The translations under genes and the position numbers were made by a program. A stretch of DNA of 64,000 nt from contig NZ_JAWQLY010000004.1 of NCBI RefSeq assembly GCF_033446685.1, positions 291,704 to 355,703 on the forward strand, read 5' to 3'. The notes beneath the pieces were generated by a model. The model did not search any database and was not told the origin of the DNA. It worked only from the letters and a program-made list of their open reading frames with translations. Numbering within the stretch: position 1 is the stretch's first letter; each line of letters opens with the position of its first letter. This document shows, one piece after another, positions 16,114 through 23,588 of the stretch. The stretch comes from Modicisalibacter sp033446685. Its GTDB lineage: Bacteria; Pseudomonadota; Gammaproteobacteria; Pseudomonadales; Halomonadaceae.

Positions 16114-16905
16114 ATGGCCAGCAATCTCTCCCAAGCGACGACTGACGTTAACCGGCTCTCCGAACTGGTCGACTTCTTCAACAAGATATGCCTCGGCGGC
16201 GCGAGCGAAGACGCCACGCTCGACAACCAGACACGGCCTGTACTGGCCAAGTTGGCGGCGTCATTCCTGCTGGGTATGGATACCTACGCGACAGTAGCGG
16301 AAGGCTTGGCCGGCGCCGGCGAGGGCGGTTTCTTTCAAGTCGTCAGCGATGTCGACGAGGAATACACGATCCTCTACCAGAACGTGAACGGCGTCGCGAT
16401 CGAGAAGAAGCGCTACCCGTCGTGGCAAATGGTCGCGCTCATCTTCCAAGCGCGGGATCGGGCGGAAGCGGCAGCGACGGCGGCCGAGCAGGATGCAAAC
16501 CAGGCAGAAGCTTCCGCCAGCCAGGCAGCGACCGACGCGGCTGATGCCCGGGCGGCATCCGAGGCCAGCGGCAACATCCTGTTCTACGACACCAAGGCCG
16601 ATGCCGATGCGGCAACGCTGACCGAAGACCAGATCGTGCACGTCTTCGCTGACGAGACGCGCGAAGGCCGGCAATCGCGCTACCGCGTTGAGTCCGGCGC
16701 GCTGGTTTTCAAGACCCACCCCAACGAATACGGGCGCATGTCGTCGCCGATCAGCTGGCACAGCCAGACCATCGACAAAGATTTCACCATCCCCACCGGC
16801 ATGAACGGCTGGTCATTTGGACCAGAGATCACTATAGCCGACGGCGTGACTGTAACAGTCAGCGAAGGCTCTACCTGGACAATCGCTAACGGAGAGGTCC
16901 AATAA
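16114..16905 (+). CDS. Tail fibre-like adaptor protein
   Basis: 263 residues. The N-terminal 120 residues (SNLSQATTDVNRLSELVDFFN) probably attach it to the tail. An Ala-rich coiled coil of about 45 residues follows (RDRAEAAATAAEQDANQ and onward), a trimerisation style common in fibres. The C-terminus is beta-rich (DKDFTIPTGMNGWSFGPEI, then TVSEGSTWTIANGE), resembling repeats seen in fibre tips. It overlaps the tailspike start by one base, so the two are cotranscribed. It may be the anchor on which the tailspike sits. The function is inferred. Confidence 0.65.
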   Translation: MASNLSQATTDVNRLSELVDFFNKICLGGASEDATLDNQTRPVLAKLAASFLLGMDTYATVAEGLAGAGEGGFFQVVSDVDEEYTILYQNVNGVAIEKKRYPSWQMVALIFQARDRAEAAATAAEQDANQAEASASQAATDAADARAASEASGNILFYDTKADADAATLTEDQIVHVFADETREGRQSRYRVESGALVFKTHPNEYGRMSSPISWHSQTIDKDFTIPTGMNGWSFGPEITIADGVTVTVSEGSTWTIANGEVQ

Positions 16906-19010
16906 TGTCTAAGGGTATTTTCAACACGCTTCAGAGCCTGGCTACTGGCAAGCAAGTGCTGGTTGATGAACTGTTCGGCAAGGATGACTTGTCGACAGCT
17001 GCCGTAGATAGCTCCACCGGCACTGAAACCCTCACTGAGGCGCTTGATAGTCGTGTCATCCATCTCAGCACTGTGGCTGACCTGCAAGCCCTTGATGCGA
17101 GCACGCTCGCCAATGGGCAGGTCTTTACCACAGCCGGCTACTATGCCCCAGGAGATGGCGGCGGCAACGAGTATTTCATTGTTAACGGCGCAACAGGCGC
17201 CGACGACGGTGGCAGCTTTATAGATGTCGGCGATGGCAGCAAGCAGGCCAAAGGACTTTTCAGGAGCAAGGTGAGCGTTCGCCAGTTTGGCGCTACTGGC
17301 GATGGGACAACCGATGACTTCCCTGCCATACAGAACGCAGTGGCTTTTGGCTCGGGACGTACTGTCGAATTTGAGGCCGGGCATTACTTCGCCCCCTATC
17401 GTCCCCCTACCGAGTCTGTAAATTGGGTCAACATCATTAAGAGCGGAACCAAGCTTAAAGCTATCGGTGAGGTGATTGTAGAAAACATGCTGTGGTTCGC
17501 TGGTGGCTCTCCCGAGCTTCCGGTTGCTATCGGTAGTGCCGGATTCACTACAGGTGACGACATACTCACTACGGCGTCTGCCAATAACTTTCAGGTTGGC
17601 GACTACATTCAAGTCCTGTCACAAATCAATGCCAATACCACGGATGCAGGTATTTGGCAGCTTGCAAGCGAGAACCCGACGACCTTGCTGCAAAGGGAAA
17701 ATCGTTTCTCCGAAATCCACCGGATTGCAGAAGTCATTTCAGATACTGAATTCAGAATCTATGGTGGCATTACATATCCAGGCTACAAGGACAACACCAC
17801 GGGACAGAACTTCCCGATGTCTGGCGTTACTTCTGCCGAGATTCGCAAGCTCAACCCTCTCACAGATATTGCAATTGAAGGGCTTGAGTTTAAGAACGTC
17901 ACTAATGATAGTTTCCGGACGCTCCTATTCAAGAATTGCGCGCACATAAGACTGCGTGGGTGCAAGTTTATTGCGGACACCCTCCCCGGGTCTCAGTTCG
18001 TCTGCGAGTCAGTTCATGACTTCGTCATGGAGGAGTGCTACAGCTATCGGAATCCCCAAAACGTATCAGGATCTTCGTGGAATAGCTACTTCTTCCAGGG
18101 CGGCTGCCAGTATATAAAGGTAAACAATTGCCACTTCACCGGGGAAGGCCAAACTATTGACTTCACCTATCCACTTATCGGGGATTTCCGTGGCGATACT
18201 TCGGTAGACGTTAAGACCGATTCCTTGACTGTTCAGTTTATGGACGTTAGCCACAACACTTTCGAGAAATGCTCGAACGGATTTACCACCCACCCCGGCA
18301 CCTACAACCTGGTTGCTATCGGAAATAACATAGAGGCCATAGATACAGGTATTCTGATTCGCAGCTTGCGCAACATTGTTGAAGGGAACACAATATACAC
18401 CGAAAATACGGGCCTAACATTCGGTGGTTTTACCTCTTATTCTTCTATTCAGGGCAATACAATCATTGACCAGAATACCGGAGGAATATTTGTGGGTATC
18501 AATGTTGTTCCTTTTTCTTCTGATTGCATGAACAATAATGACACGCGAGCATTTCGTATAATCAACAACACGATCACTCAGAAGGGCTCAGTGCTAGGGT
18601 CGTCTGGCATTCAGTTGAGGCATACGGGGAATGGTACACTTCCCAACCCTTCTTTCACTGGCTGGACGGATCAGGTCAAGACTGCTCAGTCTGACTACTT
18701 CATAAAGGGCAATTCCCTTAGCGGGTGTCGTATACTGATTGGTAGCTATATTAACAGGGCGGTTATATCCGAGAACAACCACAAGGATGGGGCTACTGCT
18801 GATTATTACATCCAGACATCGCCTAATACGGCAGCTACGGTTATCTATGGTAATATCTTTATGGATACATTGGCAGACGCGGTAAGTACCGTAAATTGCC
18901 CTGACCCGGCTTTTACCTACAGTACCAGCACTGTAATGGGCGATAACTACGGTGTGTTGCTGGCGCCGGTCTATAGCCTCGGAGAAAATCGCCCGCTACT
19001 CGCGGCTTAG
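16905..19010 (+). CDS. Tailspike with pectate-lyase-type beta-helix (putative polysaccharide depolymerase)
   Basis: 701 residues. After a short head-binding region, VSVRQFGATGDGTTDDFPAIQNAV (about residues 125-148) is the classical start of the pectate-lyase superfamily beta-helix. Ladder-like beta repeats follow for some 400 residues (NCHFTG, NTFEKCS, GNTIYTEN, GNTIIDQN, NNTITQK), with Asn ladders typical of right-handed helices. Such tailspikes bind and usually cleave capsule or O-antigen; the substrate cannot be told from sequence. GC is visibly lower (one 60-base stretch counts 47%) than in upstream phage genes, suggesting recent exchange. Confidence 0.85.
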   Translation: MSKGIFNTLQSLATGKQVLVDELFGKDDLSTAAVDSSTGTETLTEALDSRVIHLSTVADLQALDASTLANGQVFTTAGYYAPGDGGGNEYFIVNGATGADDGGSFIDVGDGSKQAKGLFRSKVSVRQFGATGDGTTDDFPAIQNAVAFGSGRTVEFEAGHYFAPYRPPTESVNWVNIIKSGTKLKAIGEVIVENMLWFAGGSPELPVAIGSAGFTTGDDILTTASANNFQVGDYIQVLSQINANTTDAGIWQLASENPTTLLQRENRFSEIHRIAEVISDTEFRIYGGITYPGYKDNTTGQNFPMSGVTSAEIRKLNPLTDIAIEGLEFKNVTNDSFRTLLFKNCAHIRLRGCKFIADTLPGSQFVCESVHDFVMEECYSYRNPQNVSGSSWNSYFFQGGCQYIKVNNCHFTGEGQTIDFTYPLIGDFRGDTSVDVKTDSLTVQFMDVSHNTFEKCSNGFTTHPGTYNLVAIGNNIEAIDTGILIRSLRNIVEGNTIYTENTGLTFGGFTSYSSIQGNTIIDQNTGGIFVGINVVPFSSDCMNNNDTRAFRIINNTITQKGSVLGSSGIQLRHTGNGTLPNPSFTGWTDQVKTAQSDYFIKGNSLSGCRILIGSYINRAVISENNHKDGATADYYIQTSPNTAATVIYGNIFMDTLADAVSTVNCPDPAFTYSTSTVMGDNYGVLLAPVYSLGENRPLLAA

Positions 19011-19078
19011 CCTTAGAAGCAGAGATGGTTGACGTCCTATAAAGGAGTATCCACCTCTACTATTATACGAAAGTTAAA

Positions 19079-19097
19079 GGGCGGCTTTGTGCCGCCC
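19079..19097. terminator. Hairpin between convergent genes
   Basis: GGGCGGC-TTTGT-GCCGCCC lies between the end of the tailspike (plus) and the end of the asparagine-synthetase-like gene (minus). It has no long T-run on the plus side and only a short one on the minus side; a two-way terminator is likely. Confidence 0.6.
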
Positions 19098-19102
19098 GCA
19101 TT

Positions 19103-20887
19103 TCAATCTACACTGTAAGAAAGGATCGATTTCAATAAATGTACTTGGCGCATTTTGACACGATTTCTGATGGGCCCGCTCAGCATGGACTCAACCGCCC
19201 CCTGATCCATAACGCTGTACAAATCGTCGTCCTTAGATAGGAGACGTTTGCACGTAGACTGAGCGTCGGAGAGGCGCGCCACCTGCCAAGCAGTGCCTCC
19301 GATTCTATTGGCCACTTCGACATCTTTGCTGGTGATCTTGTTTGCCTTATCTGCAATATGTTGGGCAGGTGCAATGTCGTCGTATAGCGCTGTGCCTACT
19401 GGATGATCTACTGAATTAATCGATGGAAATTCTGCATAAGTGGCTTCCGAGAACTCCTTGCCTCCAAACTTCATGGCCATGAGTTCTGGTTGCAACCGTC
19501 GCATGATCTCGAACCCAACCTTATTGAACTGGCGTTCTTCAGCCGTGACCGACAAGGCCGCTTTCAAGCTAGAGAGAGAGTAGAGCGGGTCAAAACGAGG
19601 CGTTTTTCGACTAAACAGAGTTGCAATATTGCCAACGAAATAACGGTTGCGCTGCTCCGCATACATCAAGTCCAGCGCCTCGGGCATTTCCCAACCATCT
19701 TTCAACCGCTGTTCCAGATACCTTCCTGTATCCTCGGCGATCATCTGTGCCACTCCAGAGCTGGTAATCCGGTTCCCTTTCTCGCTGGACGTTAAGCTAT
19801 GGTTCCAAATTGTATAAGCTACTTCACTGGGTGGCGTGTCAGCTGGCACCTTCTGGCTGTAAAAGCTGCGCGCGCATTCTCCATATCCACCGCTCACGAT
19901 GATTGTTTGGTCAGAAACATCGTGGCCGTCATCTATCTTGCAGTTCGGTCGCATGCCCGCAGAATAAAGCATACCCCAGCGGGACTGCTCATCAGCATCC
20001 TTGGCCATCACTCGTGTCAACAGTCCATCGCTGTTCGTCATCGATAGTCCATACTTCACAGCAAGCCCATGCGCGGTCGTCTTGTCTATGGTCCCGCTCG
20101 GCCCTGAGCACATGAAGCGAAAGCTGTCTTGCTTCCCCTCCGCCAGAATGGCCGACAATACTAAGCGAGTGTCGAAACCGCCGGTTAAATGGGCGATCTT
20201 TCGGGGCGCGGGGTGATTGATGATGGCTCGCACGTTGTGGCGTATTTCCCCAACCGCCTTATCAATCAAATGCTCTAAGGGCTCTGAGCGATCAAGCAGA
20301 TAATCGTTCACCGGATACTGATGTTCCACTGCCTTTCCGTTCGAGATAGACACGTAAACATGCCCAGGCAGAACGGTTATGCCCTCATAGCTTGAGTGCC
20401 CATAGGCACCATTCCCAATAGACAGGATCATGGCGAAGTAGTGCGATGAAGTCTTAGGGCTCTTGCCGATTGAGGTCAGCCAATCGACCATGTGGCGCAG
20501 GTCCGAAGAGTATGCGATGACTTCCCGATCCTCGTACCTGTAGCACAAGCAGCCGCCCAGCGGGTCAGGCATCATATAAGCCTGCTTGCGCTTCTCGTCC
20601 ACCAGGTACGCGCATATGCTGCCGCTGGCGGCCAACATATCCTCTACCGCCTTGTCAGGCCATGACCGGGCGCTGACAGCGCGCACAAGGTCTGCATCGC
20701 TGCACACCAGCTTATCGCCAATGACTCCGCATCCATCGCGCTGGAGCCACAAAGGGTGGCCCTGAGATGCCGCATATGCACCCGGAAAGTCCTTGGATTT
20801 GACTAGTTCGAAAGCTCCCTTCCTGAAGCGACGTTTCCATAACGCCAAGACGGGCGCGAAATGCTCGCGCGGTGGATCAATAGACAA
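19103..20887 (-). CDS. Asparagine-synthetase-like amidotransferase (prophage accessory gene)
   Basis: 594 residues. The C-terminal half has an ATP-pyrophosphatase PP-loop, HLTGGFDTRL (about residues 237-246), a variant of the SGGxDS motif. The N-terminal half has the fold pattern of a class II glutaminase domain (PDPLGGCLCYRYED, then IAYSSDLRHMVDWL, ITVLPGHVYV) but lacks the N-terminal catalytic Cys, so it probably does not hydrolyse glutamine. Related enzymes occur in surface-polysaccharide clusters, where they amidate sugars. It starts at TTG 20887 with only a weak ribosome-binding site, and no ATG occurs for about 80 codons. GC is about 50% where counted. It is transcribed against the phage late operon, as a lysogenic gene would be. 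Confidence 0.75.
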   Translation of the reverse strand: MSIDPPREHFAPVLALWKRRFRKGAFELVKSKDFPGAYAASQGHPLWLQRDGCGVIGDKLVCSDADLVRAVSARSWPDKAVEDMLAASGSICAYLVDEKRKQAYMMPDPLGGCLCYRYEDREVIAYSSDLRHMVDWLTSIGKSPKTSSHYFAMILSIGNGAYGHSSYEGITVLPGHVYVSISNGKAVEHQYPVNDYLLDRSEPLEHLIDKAVGEIRHNVRAIINHPAPRKIAHLTGGFDTRLVLSAILAEGKQDSFRFMCSGPSGTIDKTTAHGLAVKYGLSMTNSDGLLTRVMAKDADEQSRWGMLYSAGMRPNCKIDDGHDVSDQTIIVSGGYGECARSFYSQKVPADTPPSEVAYTIWNHSLTSSEKGNRITSSGVAQMIAEDTGRYLEQRLKDGWEMPEALDLMYAEQRNRYFVGNIATLFSRKTPRFDPLYSLSSLKAALSVTAEERQFNKVGFEIMRRLQPELMAMKFGGKEFSEATYAEFPSINSVDHPVGTALYDDIAPAQHIADKANKITSKDVEVANRIGGTAWQVARLSDAQSTCKRLLSKDDDLYSVMDQGAVESMLSGPIRNRVKMRQVHLLKSILSYSVD

Positions 20888-20953
20888 ATCCAGCCCCCGG
20901 ATATTGTTTAGTATTAGAGATATGCTACCTATGCTTTAATTATTTGCCCAGCA

Positions 20954-21226
20954 TCACCGCCTAGGCATCCTTCGATGCTCCACCAGATACAGCCACAGCC
21001 GCTTGGCTTTATCCGGCTCTCTGCTCCCGTCCCGCAGCATCCTCTCCCACCACGTCTTGCCCATGATCTTTTCGAGGCGCTCGTCTCTGAAATGCAGATC
21101 AATGCTCATCTGCGAGATAAGGCGCTGGCCGGCAAGGCGGGTATCGCTGGGCATCACCCAGAAAGCTGCCTCGCCCCAACGCTCGTAGGGTTCCTTTGAC
21201 GCAGGCTGCCGCTCCCGTCCCCTCAT
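20954..21226 (-). CDS. Uncharacterised phage protein, second gene of the DUF1654 unit
   Basis: 90 residues from the ATG at 21226, four bases after the DUF1654 stop; the frame is open further upstream inside that gene. It is basic and rich in Trp and Arg (EPYERWGEAAFWVMPSDTR, then KIMGKTWWERMLRDG). I recognise no family. Cotranscription with the DUF1654 gene behind a LexA box suggests expression on DNA damage, possibly in prophage induction or host takeover. This is inference from position only. Confidence 0.55.
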   Translation of the reverse strand: MRGRERQPASKEPYERWGEAAFWVMPSDTRLAGQRLISQMSIDLHFRDERLEKIMGKTWWERMLRDGSREPDKAKRLWLYLVEHRRMPRR

Positions 21227-21230
21227 GGCG

Positions 21231-21458
21231 CTACACCGCGGCGGCAGGATTCCAGCTGACCAGGTACCGCCCATCGTCGGTACGGTTCACCTCGACATTC
21301 TCGTTGGTACTGATCTCCTCGATGAGCTGATCCCAGTCATCCAGGCTGTCTTCTTCGCGCGGCTCGAGGTAGACATGCCGCTGATCCTTTGCCGTCGCGG
21401 AAGCGATCGTCTGCTGCACCCGCTTGCCCAGCTGCTGATAGGTCGAGGCCTTGGCCAT
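21231..21458 (-). CDS. DUF1654-family protein
   Basis: 75 residues from ATG 21458 (ribosome-binding site AAGGGGAACGAC). It shows the DUF1654 pattern known from pseudomonads and their phages: STYQQLGKRVQQTIAS at the start, then an acidic DSLDDWDQLIEEIS segment and a final beta strand VEVNRTDDGRYLVSW. The biochemical role of this family is unknown to me. It is the first gene of a two-gene unit and lies directly behind a LexA-type box. It is probably the last gene of the prophage, next to the trp leader. Confidence 0.75.
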   Translation of the reverse strand: MAKASTYQQLGKRVQQTIASATAKDQRHVYLEPREEDSLDDWDQLIEEISTNENVEVNRTDDGRYLVSWNPAAAV

Positions 21459-21476
21459 GTCGTTCCCCTTGTCGAA

Positions 21477-21496
21477 CACTGTCTGAATGTACAGTA
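21477..21496 (-). promoter_or_regulatory. LexA (SOS) box upstream of the DUF1654 gene
   Basis: On the minus strand the sequence reads TACTGT-ACATTCAG-ACAGTG. CTGT (21479-21482 read on plus as CTGT) and ACAG (21491-21494) are separated by eight bases, matching CTGT-N8-ACAG. It sits about 20-40 bases before the ATG, where LexA would block transcription. Confidence 0.75.
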
Positions 21497-21689
21497 TCGG
21501 CAAGCAATATGGCGTCTGGCAATACCCGATCGCGCACGGTGCGAAATGCGATTGCCCCTGCGAACGCGCCCCGATCTGTGAGACAACTGGCGAATTGTGA
21601 GACTGGGCGTCTTGCAGCATACTGATTCGCAAGGCCAAACCGTGAGGCATCAACCCCATGTGTGAGCTACGGGTAGGTGACCGCCGCGA

Positions 21690-21719
21690 TTGACACTGCG
21701 GCCCGCCTGACGGCATGAT
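21690..21719 (+). promoter_or_regulatory. trp operon promoter
   Basis: A consensus -35 TTGACA (21690-21695), an 18-base spacer and a -10-like CATGAT (21714-21719). Transcription would start near 21725-21727, at or just before the leader peptide ATG. Confidence 0.6.
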
Positions 21720-21726
21720 TGCCGAC

Positions 21727-21777
21727 ATGAACACGACCCGTCAGACGCACAGCATTTGCCAGTGGTGGCCCTCCTGA
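21727..21777 (+). CDS. trpL: trp leader peptide with tandem Trp codons
   Basis: 16 codons, MNTTRQTHSICQWWPS and a TGA stop. Two adjacent TGG codons (21763-21768) lie shortly before the stop, placed so that a ribosome stalled for lack of charged tRNA-Trp covers the left arm of the first hairpin. No Shine-Dalgarno is seen. If transcription starts near 21726 the peptide may be read from an almost leaderless mRNA. It belongs to the attenuator that controls trpGDC. Confidence 0.88.
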   Translation: MNTTRQTHSICQWWPS

Positions 21778-21830
21778 GTGAGGGCGGCCAGTTGATGATA
21801 AGAGAACGCCGCCCTCCGGGGCGGCGTTTT
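21768..21830 (+). promoter_or_regulatory. trpGDC transcription attenuator
   Basis: Three mutually exclusive structures are visible. The 1:2 hairpin pairs GCCCTC (21768-21773) with GAGGGC (21780-21785). The antiterminator pairs GAGGGCGGC (21780-21788) with GCCGCCCTC (21808-21816), nine perfect pairs. The terminator pairs CGCCGCCC (21807-21814) with GGGCGGCG (21819-21826), followed by TTTT. A ribosome stalled at the Trp codons frees the antiterminator; normal translation favours the terminator. Confidence 0.88.
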
Positions 21831-21945
21831 CGTGTGTCTGGCCCCGGCACGGCGGCGAGGGTACCTTGATCGACCTGGGTAAAATCCTGGGTAAGATCGC
21901 TAAAGGTGAAAGGAAAAATTTAGTAGAAACAAGGTGCATACAGCC

Positions 21946-22533
21946 ATGTCCGTGCTGATGATCGACAATTACGACAGCTTCACTTTCAACGTGGTGCAGT
22001 ACCTGGCCGAGTTGGGGGCCGAGGTCGTGACCTACCGCAACGACGCGATCACCCTGGCCGATATCGAGCGCATGTCGCTCAGCCATATCGTCATCTCGCC
22101 GGGGCCCTGCACGCCCAACGAGGCGGGCATCTCGATGGAGGTGATCCGTCACTTCGCCGGCAAGCTGCCGATTCTCGGGGTGTGCCTGGGCCATCAGGCG
22201 ATCGGCCAGGTTTATGGCGGCAAGGTGGTGCGCGCGCCTCAGGTGATGCACGGCAAGACCTCGCGGATCCGCCACCGCGGCGAGAGCGTGTTCGCCGGCC
22301 TCGACGATCCGCTGGAGGTCACTCGCTACCATTCGCTGGTGGTCGAGGCCGACAGCCTGCCCGAATGCCTCGAAGTGACCGCGTGGGTCGACGACGACGA
22401 CGTCACCCCGGGGTTGATCATGGGGCTGCGTCACAAGACGCTGGCCATTGAGGGCGTGCAGTTTCACCCCGAGTCGATCCTTACCCGCCAGGGCCACGAG
22501 CTGCTGGCAAACTTTCTCGAACGCCGCGCCTAG
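21946..22533 (+). CDS. trpG: Anthranilate synthase, glutamine amidotransferase component
   Basis: 195 residues from ATG 21946 (AAGGTG ribosome-binding site; a GTG at 21934 is in frame). It is a class I glutaminase: oxyanion motif SPGPCTPNEAG, catalytic Cys in GVCLGHQ (about residue 80), and His-Glu in VQFHPES near residue 172. It delivers ammonia to TrpE for the first step of tryptophan synthesis. TrpE itself is not in the window; in many gammaproteobacteria it lies apart from trpGDC, and here it could lie beyond the prophage. The trpD gene follows after 17 bases. Confidence 0.95.
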   Translation: MSVLMIDNYDSFTFNVVQYLAELGAEVVTYRNDAITLADIERMSLSHIVISPGPCTPNEAGISMEVIRHFAGKLPILGVCLGHQAIGQVYGGKVVRAPQVMHGKTSRIRHRGESVFAGLDDPLEVTRYHSLVVEADSLPECLEVTAWVDDDDVTPGLIMGLRHKTLAIEGVQFHPESILTRQGHELLANFLERRA

Positions 22534-22550
22534 CCTAAGGGAGAATCACC

Positions 22551-23588
22551 ATGCAGATGCGAGAGGCGATCGACGCGGTCATGCGCGGTCGGGACCTGAG
22601 TTACGCCGACACCCACGCGGTGATGCGCACGATCATGACCGGCGAGGCCAGCGACGCCCAGATCGGTGGTCTGTTGATCGGCCTGTCGATGAAGGGCGAG
22701 TCGGTCGACGAGGTCACCGCCGCCGCGCAGGTCATGCGCGAGCTGATGACTCCGGTCAGCGTGACCTGCGACGATCTGGTGGACATCGTCGGCACCGGCG
22801 GCGATGGCGCCAACCTGTTCAACGTCTCCACCGCCTCGAGCTTCGTGGTCGCCGCCGCCGGCGGACACGTCGCCAAGCACGGCAATCGCAGCGTGTCGTC
22901 GTCGTCGGGCAGCGCCGATCTGTTCGACGTCGCGGGGATCAAGCTGGATCTCGAGCCGGCGCAAGTGGCGCGCTGCATCGAACAGGTCGGCGTCGGTTTC
23001 ATGTTCGCGCCGATGCATCACAAGGCGATGCGCTATGCGATCGGCCCGCGTCGCGAGATGGGCGTGCGCACCATCTTCAATATCCTCGGCCCGCTGACCA
23101 ACCCGGCCGGCGCTCGCCACCAGCTGTTGGGCGTCTATCAGGCCGAGCTGGTGCCGCTGATGGCCGAGGTGCTCAAGCGATTGGGCAGCCAGCACGTACT
23201 GGTGGTGCACGCCGAGGATGGCCTCGACGAGGTTTCGCTGGCGACGCCGACGCGGGTTGCCGAGCTACGCGACGGGACGATCGAGGAATACACCATCGCC
23301 CCCGAGGATTTCGGCATCCAGCGCCGGTCGCTGGCGCCGCTCAAGGTGGTCACCGCCGAGGACAGCCTGCGCCTGGTTCGCGAAGCGCTGGCCGGCGTGG
23401 GCGAGGCAGCGGACATCGTCGCGCTCAATGCCGGCGCGGCACTCTATGCCTGCGACATAGCCTCCAGCATCAAGGAGGGGGTGGCGCTCGCCCAGGACGC
23501 CATGGACAGCGGCCTGGCCCGCGAGAAGATGAAGGAGCTCGCCGATTTCGCGCGAGTCTTCGCCGAACACAACGGGGCAATCCGATGA
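22551..23588 (+). CDS. trpD: Anthranilate phosphoribosyltransferase
   Basis: 345 residues, the usual length. Motifs: the phosphoribosyl pyrophosphate loop VDIVGTGGDGANLFN (near residues 80-94), the KHGNRSVSSSSGSAD anthranilate and Mg2+ region, MHHKAMRYAIGPRREMG, and LGPLTNPAGARHQLLGVY. It transfers phosphoribose to anthranilate, the second step of tryptophan synthesis. A good ribosome-binding site (AGGGAGAATCACC) precedes the ATG. Its end overlaps trpC by ATGA, so the two are coupled. Confidence 0.97.
   Translation: MQMREAIDAVMRGRDLSYADTHAVMRTIMTGEASDAQIGGLLIGLSMKGESVDEVTAAAQVMRELMTPVSVTCDDLVDIVGTGGDGANLFNVSTASSFVVAAAGGHVAKHGNRSVSSSSGSADLFDVAGIKLDLEPAQVARCIEQVGVGFMFAPMHHKAMRYAIGPRREMGVRTIFNILGPLTNPAGARHQLLGVYQAELVPLMAEVLKRLGSQHVLVVHAEDGLDEVSLATPTRVAELRDGTIEEYTIAPEDFGIQRRSLAPLKVVTAEDSLRLVREALAGVGEAADIVALNAGAALYACDIASSIKEGVALAQDAMDSGLAREKMKELADFARVFAEHNGAIR

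Larger units (their letters stand above)
1..21500. mobile_element. Right-hand part of a siphovirus prophage (HK97-type head, lambda-type tail)
   Basis: A continuous plus-strand series of lysis, packaging, head, tail and fibre genes in canonical order, with many ATGA or near-zero overlaps, is followed by two minus-strand accessory units (19103-20887 and 20954-21458). The left end lies outside the window: no integrase, repressor, replication, holin or endolysin gene is seen. The right edge is inferred to lie between the DUF1654 gene (start 21458) and the trp promoter (21690). I could not identify an attachment repeat, because the matching left end is missing. The head and tail genes look intact, so the element could be a complete prophage. 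Confidence 0.9.
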
